Shown here piece after piece: positions 36,222-44,753 of a DNA stretch of 64,000 nucleotides. The translations under genes were made by a program, and so were the position numbers. Each line of letters starts with the position of its first letter. The stretch's first letter is position 1. This stretch comes from Pseudolabrys sp035718275. Lineage in GTDB: Bacteria; Pseudomonadota; Alphaproteobacteria; Rhizobiales; Xanthobacteraceae. The stretch covers positions 1-64,000 of the forward strand of contig DASTHI010000008.1 in the NCBI GenBank assembly GCA_035718275.1, in the 5' to 3' direction. A model generated the notes under the pieces. It had not been told where the DNA came from. It worked only from the letters and a program-made list of their open reading frames with translations, and ran no database searches.

Positions 36222-37508
36222 TTAGTCGATGACGAGACTTCCTCCTTCCTTGATCAACGACATCTTTGCGTCCGGATGTTTTGACACACTAGTGTCCTTC
36301 ACCCGGGCACTCGCGTTACCGTCAACATGAAAGACGACAGTTCCATGATCGGCATCTTCCACACGACAGCCTGAGATCGAGACATCCGCACCTTCGACGA
36401 TCTCGAACTGATCCTGAACACCCGTGCCACCGCGAATATGTGGGTTCTTGGCAATGCAGTCCGAGACCTCGATATGACGTCCCCAGAATTTAAAATTATG
36501 CTTGTTGTCTTCGGCCGCGGCCCTCTCAAGTACCGTATCGTGCGATTTGAGATCGTAGCCGGCGTCGGTATTTCCTGTCGCCAAGGTATCTTCGAATCTA
36601 ATACGAAAAACGTTAGCTTCGGTGGTGAAGCCGTCGCCATTCCAATATTTGTGCAGCGTATCGTGACTGTTCCGCATAGTTACGCGCCGTAAGACAACAT
36701 CATGCACAGTGCCTTCCAGCGCGATACCCTCGGCGAAATTGTCGCCGTCCTGCCTTTCGCTGTCGCCGTTGACATCTTCCAGCAGAACGTTCCGGGTATC
36801 GTATCGCAAACGAATTGCGCCTTTTGAGAAGCCCTTGACGGACAAATGACGGATTACGAGTCCGTCCAGGCTTGCAGATTCGCGATTTCCCGAGGCCGTA
36901 TTTTCGATGAATCGGCGTACGTTATACGCATCAACCTGTTCTATCGTCAGGTCGCGGATGTCTGCCGCTATCCGTAGGCAACCGTTTCCGTGATTTCGAA
37001 AGGACAAGTGCATAAAGCGGAGGTGATCGGCGCCTGTCAGCAGACGAAAAAGCTCGGATCCCGGCGAACCAGTGGGACTGTACGGCTCCGTCCTTGTTCC
37101 CACGATGAGCGCCTTCATAGGCTCTCCGGACCCGTCCACACCCGCGAAGGTGAGGGGGCGCTGGGGAGCGCCGCCCGTACGCAGGTCGATCGAGTGCGAC
37201 ACTTTGTAGGGGCCGACATCGGCCCGTAGCAGAACGCGGCCGCCCGGCCCAAGCCGCCGCAGCAAAACGGGCAGCTGGGGAAGCGTTGCGGCGTTTTCCC
37301 AGTTGGACCCGTCGCGGCGTCCGGCTCCTGTGGGACTGAGGTAAAGCTCGTTGCTATTGTCGGCCGTTGTTCCCGCACACACAGCCGATGAGGAAATGAC
37401 GAGTAAGGCTGCAAGCTTAAGGAGCATCTGGAATCTGCGTCGAACTCGAGTCCAAGCACCGTTTGGGATTGGTGCGTCTGAACCGGGGTGAATTGGTCTT
37501 GTATTCAT
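36222..37508 (-). CDS. exported right-handed parallel beta-helix protein
   Basis: A 428-residue protein with a basic N-terminus and a hydrophobic signal (LLKLAALLVISSSAVCAG, cleavage likely near residue 45). The rest is a ladder of PbH1-type coils: LRFMHLSFRNHGNGCLRIA, LTIEQVDAYNVRR, VVLRRVTMRNSHDT, IEVSDCIAKN, VSISGCRVEDAD. Such folds occur in polysaccharide lyases, epimerases and hydrolases; a periplasmic activity on the exopolysaccharide is likely, but no catalytic residues can be named. The ATG at 37508 overlaps the upstream glycosyltransferase stop (ATGA). Confidence 0.78.
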   Translation of the reverse strand: MNTRPIHPGSDAPIPNGAWTRVRRRFQMLLKLAALLVISSSAVCAGTTADNSNELYLSPTGAGRRDGSNWENAATLPQLPVLLRRLGPGGRVLLRADVGPYKVSHSIDLRTGGAPQRPLTFAGVDGSGEPMKALIVGTRTEPYSPTGSPGSELFRLLTGADHLRFMHLSFRNHGNGCLRIAADIRDLTIEQVDAYNVRRFIENTASGNRESASLDGLVIRHLSVKGFSKGAIRLRYDTRNVLLEDVNGDSERQDGDNFAEGIALEGTVHDVVLRRVTMRNSHDTLHKYWNGDGFTTEANVFRIRFEDTLATGNTDAGYDLKSHDTVLERAAAEDNKHNFKFWGRHIEVSDCIAKNPHIRGGTGVQDQFEIVEGADVSISGCRVEDADHGTVVFHVDGNASARVKDTSVSKHPDAKMSLIKEGGSLVID

Positions 37509-38707
37509 CGCGCTATCCCACACGGCTTTGTCTTCGACAATCTCGCTCTCTTGATTGAAAGCGTGCTTTGTGCGGAATGAAGGAAGGGAGCAAGCATCGA
37601 CCAGTACTGATCGACCGAGGCCTCAACCGAAAAATCTCTGGCGCGCTTGCGACCACCATTTGCGTAGATGGCCTGCGTCTCGGGCTCCAATCCTAAACAG
37701 ATTGCTTGGGCAAGCGCGCCCACGTCGTTGGTGGGCGCTAACAGACCCCAGGCAGCTTTGGTGACCGCGGTGCACCGCCCAGCATCCGTGCTCTGCAAGA
37801 TTTCTGCGGGACCGGTGTCGCAGTCGGTCGACACAACCGGACAGCCGAGGGCCATGGCCTCGACCAGCGCGTTGGGAAAGCCCTCGGCATTGGACGAGCA
37901 CACGAACAGGCGCGCTGCCTTCATGAGCGGATAAGGATTGGGTATATAGCCGGGTAAAAGGACACGACCGGCCAAGCCGAGCTGGTTTATCAACCGCTCA
38001 AGAAGGGTTCGCTGGTCGCCTTCGCCGAGGATGACAAGTTTCTCGTCGATGTTCGAAGCCCGATAGGCGTGGATCAACAGGTCGAAGTTCTTGTTCGGAG
38101 TGAGACGACCAATGCCGAGAATGTAGGGGTCGATTATTGGAAAGCTGGCAGATTGTGCAGACTTTCTTATGATTTGATCGACATCGATGGGGTTGTAAAT
38201 TACCCGTATCCTCTCCCCTGGCACGCCGTAGTTCTTGATCAGATCGTCCTTCACTCCATGGGAAACCGCGACGACTTGGCTTGCCAGCGGATACGTCAGT
38301 CGTACGATGGTCTTGTTGACAGCAGCGGTTGCGCTGTTTCCGAAATGGCTGCTGGTGTGCACCCTTTCACTGATGATGCATGGATAGTTGAGAATGCGCG
38401 AAGCAATGACGTTGGCGCAATTTGCCCGGTTGAGAAAGCTAATTGTCGCTAATGGCGCGAGTTCTCTGAGCAAACCCGTGAGTAGATAAATACTTTTTGC
38501 GAGGCTGAACTTTGCGTCGAGAACATGCTTGTGCACGAACGATGGCGCCGAATGTCTCTCCTCCTCAAGATCGAGAAGAACGAGGTGGGTAGTAAAATCG
38601 CGTAAATTGGCTTCCATCGCCGAGATCAAATGTACCAATGCTCCCTCGGCACCTCCTGCTGCCAGGGAATTGATGACGAATACTATGGCGGGAGCGGAGG
38701 TATCCAT
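37505..38707 (-). CDS. glycosyltransferase family 4
   Basis: A GT-B enzyme of about 400 residues. The N-terminus INSLAAGGAEGALVHL holds the glycine-rich acceptor loop, and the C-terminal half carries GIGRLTPNKNFDLLIHAY, SNAEGFPNALVEAMALG (EX7E motif) and PVVSTDCDTGPAEIL. It resembles PglA/PglH-type N-acetylgalactosaminyltransferases in the DCDTGP segment, so an HexNAc donor is plausible. The ATG at 38707 (MDTSAPAIVFVIN) is preferred over a GTG at 38761. It is coupled to the beta-helix gene downstream. Confidence 0.88.
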   Translation of the reverse strand: MDTSAPAIVFVINSLAAGGAEGALVHLISAMEANLRDFTTHLVLLDLEEERHSAPSFVHKHVLDAKFSLAKSIYLLTGLLRELAPLATISFLNRANCANVIASRILNYPCIISERVHTSSHFGNSATAAVNKTIVRLTYPLASQVVAVSHGVKDDLIKNYGVPGERIRVIYNPIDVDQIIRKSAQSASFPIIDPYILGIGRLTPNKNFDLLIHAYRASNIDEKLVILGEGDQRTLLERLINQLGLAGRVLLPGYIPNPYPLMKAARLFVCSSNAEGFPNALVEAMALGCPVVSTDCDTGPAEILQSTDAGRCTAVTKAAWGLLAPTNDVGALAQAICLGLEPETQAIYANGGRKRARDFSVEASVDQYWSMLAPFLHSAQSTLSIKRARLSKTKPCGIAR

Positions 38708-38900
38708 TGTTGTTCTTGGCTCTCCAGCTGCTCTGGACAACAGGCCGTTCTCAACAGACACTGACGATCGAACCGATTCTTCGACATTTTTTTGGATCGA
38801 GGATGCAGCCTTTCAAGATCAAGCGAGCGATGTTCGTGAGAGTCGATTCCAATGCGGTGCCTTTTCCGTGCTCCGTCTGCAACGATTGCAGCGGCCGCGA

Positions 38901-39284
38901 ATGAAAGTGATTTTCAGGATTCCTGTGTTCGTTCTTCGTTTGATGGCATGGACCGCTATCGCGGCCTTGATTGTGCTCACGGTGGTACCAGCGAATTTGC
39001 GACCGGCGAGTCTTTTGCCGAATGGGGTGGCGCATTTCGGAAGCTTTTTTATAGCGAGTGTCCTTTACTACCTTGGCTATCCAAGGCAGTTCCTCACATC
39101 CGTGATCGTTGCGGTCACGTTCGTCAGCGCAATCGAATTTGTGCAGATCCTCCTTCCTACGCGGCATGCTCGCCTGGTCGATCTTGTCGTCGACGCCTTG
39201 GCTGCGTCCGCCGGATGCGTCATTGGTCTGCTACTTATCCAAACCGAAATCATACAGCCGACCGGCAAACGGCGAGGGCCGTAG
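38901..39284 (+). CDS. VanZ-like membrane protein
   Basis: A small membrane protein of 127 residues with four hydrophobic segments (about 5-25, 40-60, 65-85, 95-115). NGVAHFGSFFIASVLYYLG and IEFVQILLPTRHARLVDLV match the VanZ pattern (His in the second helix, E..Q and R...D near the third). VanZ-like proteins are common in exopolysaccharide loci, with no established biochemical role there. The ATG at 38901 is chosen because upstream in-frame sequence lacks family features and faces the divergent glycosyltransferase gene. Confidence 0.78.
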   Translation: MKVIFRIPVFVLRLMAWTAIAALIVLTVVPANLRPASLLPNGVAHFGSFFIASVLYYLGYPRQFLTSVIVAVTFVSAIEFVQILLPTRHARLVDLVVDALAASAGCVIGLLLIQTEIIQPTGKRRGP

Positions 39285-39627
39285 AGCCGAGAACATAACG
39301 CTTGTCGGTTCCATGCGTTCCGGCGATGCGATGCCGTGTTGGCCGAACGGAAACCCGGGCGTGCATGCAAGAAGGTCGGCTGAGAGGACCCTCATACCGC
39401 ATCTCTCGTGGAACTCGGCGGCAGGTCGCGAGTTGAAAGCGGTAAGCCTCCTCAAGCTTCTTCAATCACGACAGACTTCGTGAAGTCGAAATCGGATCCC
39501 GAAGCGTTCGTTCTGCGAAATCACACTGATCGTGTGCCGGGTACACGAAAATGGCCGTTCGCCACAAGGCGGTAGCGTTTCTTCGACACGGCGGCAGTTT
39601 TCTCCGAAAGCTGCGAGGATGTCGGTA
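39285..39627. other. 343-base gap before a glycosyltransferase gene
   Basis: I find no convincing gene. The only notable item is an ops-like element at 39568, listed separately. Several short open frames on both strands have no ribosome site or recognisable product. Confidence 0.6.
39568..39578 (+). promoter_or_regulatory. ops/JUMPstart-like element GGCGGTAGCGT
   Basis: An exact 11-base match to the core of the ops element (GGCGGTAGCGTG), which in enterobacteria pauses RNA polymerase and recruits RfaH at polysaccharide operons. It lies 50 bases before the start of a glycosyltransferase gene on the correct strand. RfaH is not known to me from this group of bacteria, so a chance match is quite possible. 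Confidence 0.3.
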
Positions 39628-40620
39628 ATGCCCAAGGTCGATATCGTAATCCCGTGCTACAATTACGGGCGATTTCTGGAGAACTGCCTCTGCAGTGTGC
39701 TCGAGCAATCCATTCAGGATATACGCGTCCGCATTATCGATGACGCATCATCGGACGACTCACTCGCAGTCGCAGAGAGATTGGCAGGGCGTGACCCGCG
39801 CGTGAGCGTGGTCTCGCACCCGCGCAACCGCGGACACATCGCCACTTACAATGAAGGAATCGATTGGGCATCTGCGGAGTATTTTCTGATTTTATCTGCG
39901 GATGACATGCTTGTACCCGGAGCTCTAGAGCGCGCCGCTCGGGTAATGGACGAAAATCCGGATATAGTTTTCACATACGGACGGCACATAGGTTGGTACG
40001 ACGAGCTTCCAATGCCCAAGGTCGGCCCTCAGCAGGGCGTTGCGTGGGCTCGACAGCCTGATCTGATAGCAGACTTGTGTGAATATGGCGGACGACCGCA
40101 CCCGGAGATTGGATTGGGCACACCCACTTCCATTGTCCGGACGGCGACTCAGAAAACCATTGGTGGGTACAGCGCGACCTTGCCTCATACTGCCGACCTC
40201 GAAATGTGGATGCGATTTGCGGCGCGCGGCGCAGTAGCCCGAATCGACTCGATCCAGGCGATCTATCGGAAGCACAGATCGAACATGTCGAAAGGCTATT
40301 ACGATCGCGAACTGCCCGATCTTCAGCAGCGGAAGGAAGCGTTCGACGCCTTTTTCAGGGAGTATGGCGACCATATTCCTGAAGGCCGCAAACTCCACGA
40401 GCGAGCCATTCGGCGGCTTGCGGAGAAGGCATTTTGGGGCAGTGTTGTTCAGCTGTGTCGGGGGCGGCCCGCTAGCTGCCGGCGGCTTTTGCGTTTTTCC
40501 TTTGATTTGGATCCCACTCTGCGTCGTCGTCCTCCTTTACAGCGCGGTCCTTCTGTTTTTGCGGATTTGGTGAGCCGGCTCGTGGGCCGAGGCAGACGCG
40601 TTCTGCTGCGCAGCAGATAA
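39628..40620 (+). CDS. glycosyltransferase family 2
   Basis: A GT-A enzyme of 330 residues. It has VDIVIPCYNYGRFLENCL, IIDDASSDDS, and SADDM as the DXD-like motif. TPTSIVRTATQKTIGGYSA and HTADLEMWMRFAARG match the catalytic half of family 2 enzymes. The C-terminus is basic, fitting peripheral membrane attachment. The ATG at 39628 has GAGG nine bases upstream; ATG 39619 is in frame but overlaps that site. It stands alone, with 343 and 229 bases of spacer on either side. Confidence 0.88.
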   Translation: MPKVDIVIPCYNYGRFLENCLCSVLEQSIQDIRVRIIDDASSDDSLAVAERLAGRDPRVSVVSHPRNRGHIATYNEGIDWASAEYFLILSADDMLVPGALERAARVMDENPDIVFTYGRHIGWYDELPMPKVGPQQGVAWARQPDLIADLCEYGGRPHPEIGLGTPTSIVRTATQKTIGGYSATLPHTADLEMWMRFAARGAVARIDSIQAIYRKHRSNMSKGYYDRELPDLQQRKEAFDAFFREYGDHIPEGRKLHERAIRRLAEKAFWGSVVQLCRGRPASCRRLLRFSFDLDPTLRRRPPLQRGPSVFADLVSRLVGRGRRVLLRSR

Positions 40621-40849
40621 TTGGCTGCATCGTTACTGTTCACGACGCGTGATCCGGATTGCCGGTCGCAGTCTGCTTGTGACGGAATGCACCGGTCGCC
40701 ACCGGACAAGCACACGCAAGAGCAAGTTACGGGTAAACCATCAGGGCTAATACGTTGGACCTAACAGTTTCACCTCGCCGCAGCCAAAACAAAAGATATG
40801 GTTGTACATGTCTTCGCTCGAGGGGGATCACTTGTAGCGAGATGACGTG

Positions 40850-41923
40850 ATGTTGCTTACTGTTCCGAGCCCTACGATCTGTCGAGAACTTCCGTCCGCG
40901 AGCACAGTCGGCATTGGAGTCATCGGCTACGGATATTGGGGACCAAACCTTCTCCGGAATTTCATGAAGACTGCGGGAGCTGAGGTGGTTGGGGTCAGTG
41001 ACCTCGATCCGGCCAGGCTATTGAATGCCAAAAAGCTGGCTCCCGGCATTCGAGAAACGACAGACTTTAAAGACCTCCTGAGCGATTTACGTGTCGATGC
41101 AGTGGCGATCGCGACTCCTGTGCATACGCATTTCGATATTGCCATGGCAGCGCTAAGAAGCGGAAAGCACGTGCTTGTCGAAAAGCCCCTGGCGCAGACG
41201 TCCGCGCAGGCCCGGCAGTTAGTCGATGAGGCAGCGCGCCGCGGGCGCGTGCTGATGGTCGATCATACGTTCATCTATACGCCGGCCGTGCAAAAAATCC
41301 GTGATCTCATTCGCGAGCGGGTTGTCGGCGACGTTTACTATTACAACAGCACGCGCGCGAGCTTGGGGCTGTTCCAGCCTGACGTGAACGTCATCTGGGA
41401 TCTGGCCGTCCACGACATGTCCATCATTCAGCATATTCTAACTAATGGACCCATCGCGGTTTCGGCTACCGGCGTCAGCCATGTGGCGGGAAGCCCGGAG
41501 AATATGGCGCATGTCGCGCTTTTCTTTTCTGACAGCTGCATAGCGCATATCAGCGTGAATTGGCTTTCTCCGATAAAGATTCGCCAGATACTGATCGGAG
41601 GAAGCTCCAAGATGATCATGTATGACGATCTGGAAGCGACTGAGAAAATCAAGGTCTACGACAAAGGCGTCGTCACGCTGAGCGGCTCTGAGAAGGACGT
41701 TCATCAGCTGAAGGTCGGCTATCGCGCCGGCGACATGTGGGCTCCCCATTTGCCAGCCAAAGAGGCGCTCGAATCAGAGGCCGAGCACTTCGTCGATTGC
41801 ATCCGGCGCGGAGATGCCCCGATGTCCAACGGGACCACTGGCCTGCAAGTGGTGCAGATCCTCGAGGCCGCCTCGAAGTCCATTGCCGCACAAGGCGCTC
41901 CCATTTCCCTCCATCGATCGTGA
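40850..41923 (+). CDS. Gfo/Idh/MocA family oxidoreductase (second WbpB-like)
   Basis: A sugar-nucleotide dehydrogenase of 357 residues: NAD motif GVIGYGYWGPNLLRNF, signature HVLVEKPLAQTS, and catalytic region DLAVHDMSIIQHIL, closely shared with WlbA/WbpB. It begins a run of six same-strand genes (to 46490) that looks like one operon for amino-sugar synthesis. Compared with the copy at 6416 it has the GYGYWGPNL motif typical of enzymes acting on UDP-GlcNAcA. A GTG at 40847 immediately precedes the ATG. Confidence 0.85.
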   Translation: MLLTVPSPTICRELPSASTVGIGVIGYGYWGPNLLRNFMKTAGAEVVGVSDLDPARLLNAKKLAPGIRETTDFKDLLSDLRVDAVAIATPVHTHFDIAMAALRSGKHVLVEKPLAQTSAQARQLVDEAARRGRVLMVDHTFIYTPAVQKIRDLIRERVVGDVYYYNSTRASLGLFQPDVNVIWDLAVHDMSIIQHILTNGPIAVSATGVSHVAGSPENMAHVALFFSDSCIAHISVNWLSPIKIRQILIGGSSKMIMYDDLEATEKIKVYDKGVVTLSGSEKDVHQLKVGYRAGDMWAPHLPAKEALESEAEHFVDCIRRGDAPMSNGTTGLQVVQILEAASKSIAAQGAPISLHRS

Positions 41924-41936
41924 AAAGTAACAGGCG

Positions 41937-43046
41937 ATGATCCCATTCCTTGATCTTCATGAGCAGTACCAGAGCATAAAAAGCGAAATTGATGGTGCGA
42001 TCCGCGGGGTGCTCGACTCCGCCTGTTTCGTGCTGGGTCCAGAAGTTGATGCGTTCGAAAAGGAGTTCGCGGAGTATTGCTCTGTAGCGCATGCGATTGC
42101 GGTCAATTCCGGTACATCGGCTCTGCACCTTGCTTTTCTCTCCGTCGGCATCGGGCCTGGCGATGAAGTCATCACTACGCCGATGACCTTCGTTGCCACC
42201 ACTGCCGCAATCCTTTACGCGGGAGCGACTCCGGTCTTCGTCGATATAGATCCGAGAACCCGGAATATCGATGTCGATTTGATCGAGGCTGCCATCACCA
42301 GTCGAACCAGGGCCATCGTACCGGTTCATCTACATGGTTTGATGGCCGACATGGGAAGGCTGATGAAGGTCGCCGAAGACCACGAGCTCATCGTGATCGA
42401 GGATGCTGCCCAGGCGCATGGAGCAGAATATCGCGGGCGACGGTCGGGAAGCATCGGACAGCTGGGTTGCTTCAGTTTCTATCCGGGGAAGAATCTCGGC
42501 GCCTACGGTGAGGGCGGTGCCGTTATCACCAATGACGGCGAACTGGCTACGAAGATGCGGATATTGCGCGACTGGGGGCAATCGTCCAAGCACAACCACG
42601 TGCTAAAAGGCTACAACTACCGGATGGACGCCATTCAGGCGGCCGTGCTCCGCGTCAAGCTCAGATACGCGCAAGCATGGACAGAAGGACGGCGAAATCT
42701 CGCTGCCCGATACGATTCTCTCCTGTCCGGCTCTGACCTGATCACTCCGGCACGAGACGCCACATACCGACACGTATACCACGTCTACGCAATTCAGCAT
42801 TCCGCCCGCGACATCATGAAGAGACGTCTGGAAGCTGCAGGAATCGGCTGCGGCATCCACTATCCGGTGCCCGTGCATCTTCAGCCGGCGTATCGAGACC
42901 TTGGTTATGGGATCGGAGCATTTCCCGTCGCCGAGCGGTTTGCCGCTGAGACGCTTTCGCTGCCCATTTACCCGGAGTTGGACATAGACCACATCGAACA
43001 GATCGCGGGGCTGCTGCATGCCATCCCGAGTGAAGCGGCCGCATGA
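41937..43046 (+). CDS. DegT/DnrJ/EryC1/StrS sugar aminotransferase
   Basis: A 369-residue PLP enzyme. The PLP lysine lies in FYPGKNLGAYGEGGAV, the cofactor aspartate in VIEDAAQAHGA, and NSGTSALHLAFL near residue 55 is standard. The GKNLGAYGE form resembles enzymes that aminate 3-keto sugars (FdtB/QdtB/WlbC types). It follows the oxidoreductase by 13 bases and is nearly coupled to an acyltransferase gene, giving the order oxidise C3, aminate C3, acylate. Confidence 0.88.
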   Translation: MIPFLDLHEQYQSIKSEIDGAIRGVLDSACFVLGPEVDAFEKEFAEYCSVAHAIAVNSGTSALHLAFLSVGIGPGDEVITTPMTFVATTAAILYAGATPVFVDIDPRTRNIDVDLIEAAITSRTRAIVPVHLHGLMADMGRLMKVAEDHELIVIEDAAQAHGAEYRGRRSGSIGQLGCFSFYPGKNLGAYGEGGAVITNDGELATKMRILRDWGQSSKHNHVLKGYNYRMDAIQAAVLRVKLRYAQAWTEGRRNLAARYDSLLSGSDLITPARDATYRHVYHVYAIQHSARDIMKRRLEAAGIGCGIHYPVPVHLQPAYRDLGYGIGAFPVAERFAAETLSLPIYPELDIDHIEQIAGLLHAIPSEAAA

Positions 43047-43047
43047 G

Positions 43048-43764
43048 ATGAATGGCGTCCGACTTGTGAAGGCTGTTCACGGACAGCGCAGGTTTGCGCG
43101 GGATGCCGATTTTGAGCTCGAACTCAGTGCCGATATGCGTAAACGGCTCAGCGATGATCAGTTGCTGAATGCATTTCACCGGTTCGGCGGCGGGGCGGAC
43201 TACATCGACTGCCTTATGCGGCGTGCGTGCTTGAGGGCGCTGGCCAAGAAGTTTGGCGACGGCGTGAATATCGGCAGAAACGTCAGCATCATTCATCCCG
43301 AGACTTTCGAAATCGGCGATCGCGTCTTCATTGGGGACTCCTGCGTGATCCAGGGAAGGTTTGACGGTCGATGCGTCATTGGAAATGGGGTCTGGATTGG
43401 TCCCCAGAGTTATTTTGACGCGCGCGATCTCGCCATAGGCGACGACGTGGGGTGGGGGCCGGGCGCGAAGGTCCTTGGTTCGGAGCACACCGGAGTGCCG
43501 GCGAATGTTCCAATCGTGCAGACGGATCTGAAGGTTGAACCCGTGCGGATCCAGCCCTGGGCAGATATCGGCGTGAACGCGGTCATTCTTCCAGGCGTCT
43601 CGGTTGGACGCGGAAGCATTGTCGGTGCCGGCGCGGTCGTCACCGAAGACGTTCCGCATTTTGCCAAGGTGGCCGGTGTTCCAGCAAAAGTGATCGGATG
43701 GCGCAAGCGCGAAGGACTTCGCGGACGCTCCTCGAATTTAGCGGCAGGAAGAAGGGACAGTTGA
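43048..43764 (+). CDS. hexapeptide-repeat acyltransferase
   Basis: A 238-residue protein with a helical N-terminal part (about 1-60) and a left-handed beta-helix from about 65 to 215 (IGRNVSIIHPETFEIGDR, IGNGVWIGPQSYFD, IGVNAVILPGVSVGRGS, VGAGAVVTEDVP). The LbH fold with the loop GSEHTGVP fits a CoA-dependent acetyltransferase of sugar or sugar nucleotide. The ATG follows the aminotransferase stop by one base, so it probably acylates that enzyme's amino product. A start at 43018 would overlap the aminotransferase gene. Confidence 0.82.
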   Translation: MNGVRLVKAVHGQRRFARDADFELELSADMRKRLSDDQLLNAFHRFGGGADYIDCLMRRACLRALAKKFGDGVNIGRNVSIIHPETFEIGDRVFIGDSCVIQGRFDGRCVIGNGVWIGPQSYFDARDLAIGDDVGWGPGAKVLGSEHTGVPANVPIVQTDLKVEPVRIQPWADIGVNAVILPGVSVGRGSIVGAGAVVTEDVPHFAKVAGVPAKVIGWRKREGLRGRSSNLAAGRRDS

Positions 43765-44753
43765 TGGTGAACCTGAGCGACAAGCGCATCCTCGTGACAG
43801 GCGGAGCTGGGTTCGTCGGATCGCACATCGTCGATCAACTGCTGGAGGAGGGCTGTGGCAGAATCACTGTCATCGACAACATGGTGCGCGGACGCCCCGA
43901 AAACCTAGACAAACTAAAAGGCAGTGTTGAACTGATCGAAGGGGACATCTGCGATCGGAACCTGATGGAGCGGCTCATTCGGCATGCGGACATCGTGTTC
44001 CATCAGGCTGCGCTCAGGATCACTCACTGCGCCGCAGAGCCGCGCGTAGCGATGCAGGTCATGGTTGATGCGACGTTCGACATTCTGGAGCTTTGCGCCA
44101 GGTTTGGCGTCCAGAAGGTCGTCGCGGCCTCATCGGCATCGATATATGGCATGGCGGAGCACTTTCCGATCGAGGAGAGCCATCATCCCTACAACAATCG
44201 CACGCTGTACGGTGCAGCGAAGGCCTTTAACGAGGGACTGCTCCGCTGTTTCAACGACATGTATGGCCTGCCATACGTCGCGTTGCGCTATTTCAATGTT
44301 TACGGGCCGCGGATGGATATTCATGGGAAGTACACAGAGGTACTGATCAGATGGATGGAATGCATCGATGCCGGAGTGCGTCCCACCATATTCGGCGATG
44401 GACTCCAGACGATGGATTTCGTGCATGTTCGCGATGTGGCACGCGCAAACGTTTTCGCCGCGAGAGCTGACGTTGATGATGCTGTGTTCAATATCGGAAG
44501 CGGCATGGAAACAAGTCTGATCAATCTTCTCAGGGCCTTACTGCGAGCGATGGGACGAGAGGATTTGAAGCCGCAGTTCGGTAGCGAACGTAAGGTCAAT
44601 GCGGTCACGAGAAGGCTCTCCAGCACTGAGGCTGCGCGCCGACGATTAGGATTCGAAGCCTCGATTCCGCTCGATGCGGGGCTTTCTGACCTTGTCGAAT
44701 GGTGGCGGCGTGAAAGGGTGCGCGGTACCAGGCAGAAAGAAGCAGTCGCATGA
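43764..44753 (+). CDS. NAD-dependent nucleotide-sugar epimerase/dehydratase
   Basis: An extended short-chain dehydrogenase of 329 residues: NAD motif VTGGAGFVGSHIVDQLL, DNMVRG after the second strand, catalytic triad Ser in AASSASIYG and LYGAAKAFNEG (YxxxK). It resembles GalE/WbpP-type 4-epimerases. Its ATG shares a base with the preceding stop (TGATG) and its stop overlaps the next ATG (ATGA), so it is firmly inside the operon. Likely role: epimerisation at C4 of the UDP-amino sugar or uronic acid; a dehydratase role cannot be excluded. Confidence 0.85.
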   Translation: MVNLSDKRILVTGGAGFVGSHIVDQLLEEGCGRITVIDNMVRGRPENLDKLKGSVELIEGDICDRNLMERLIRHADIVFHQAALRITHCAAEPRVAMQVMVDATFDILELCARFGVQKVVAASSASIYGMAEHFPIEESHHPYNNRTLYGAAKAFNEGLLRCFNDMYGLPYVALRYFNVYGPRMDIHGKYTEVLIRWMECIDAGVRPTIFGDGLQTMDFVHVRDVARANVFAARADVDDAVFNIGSGMETSLINLLRALLRAMGREDLKPQFGSERKVNAVTRRLSSTEAARRRLGFEASIPLDAGLSDLVEWWRRERVRGTRQKEAVA

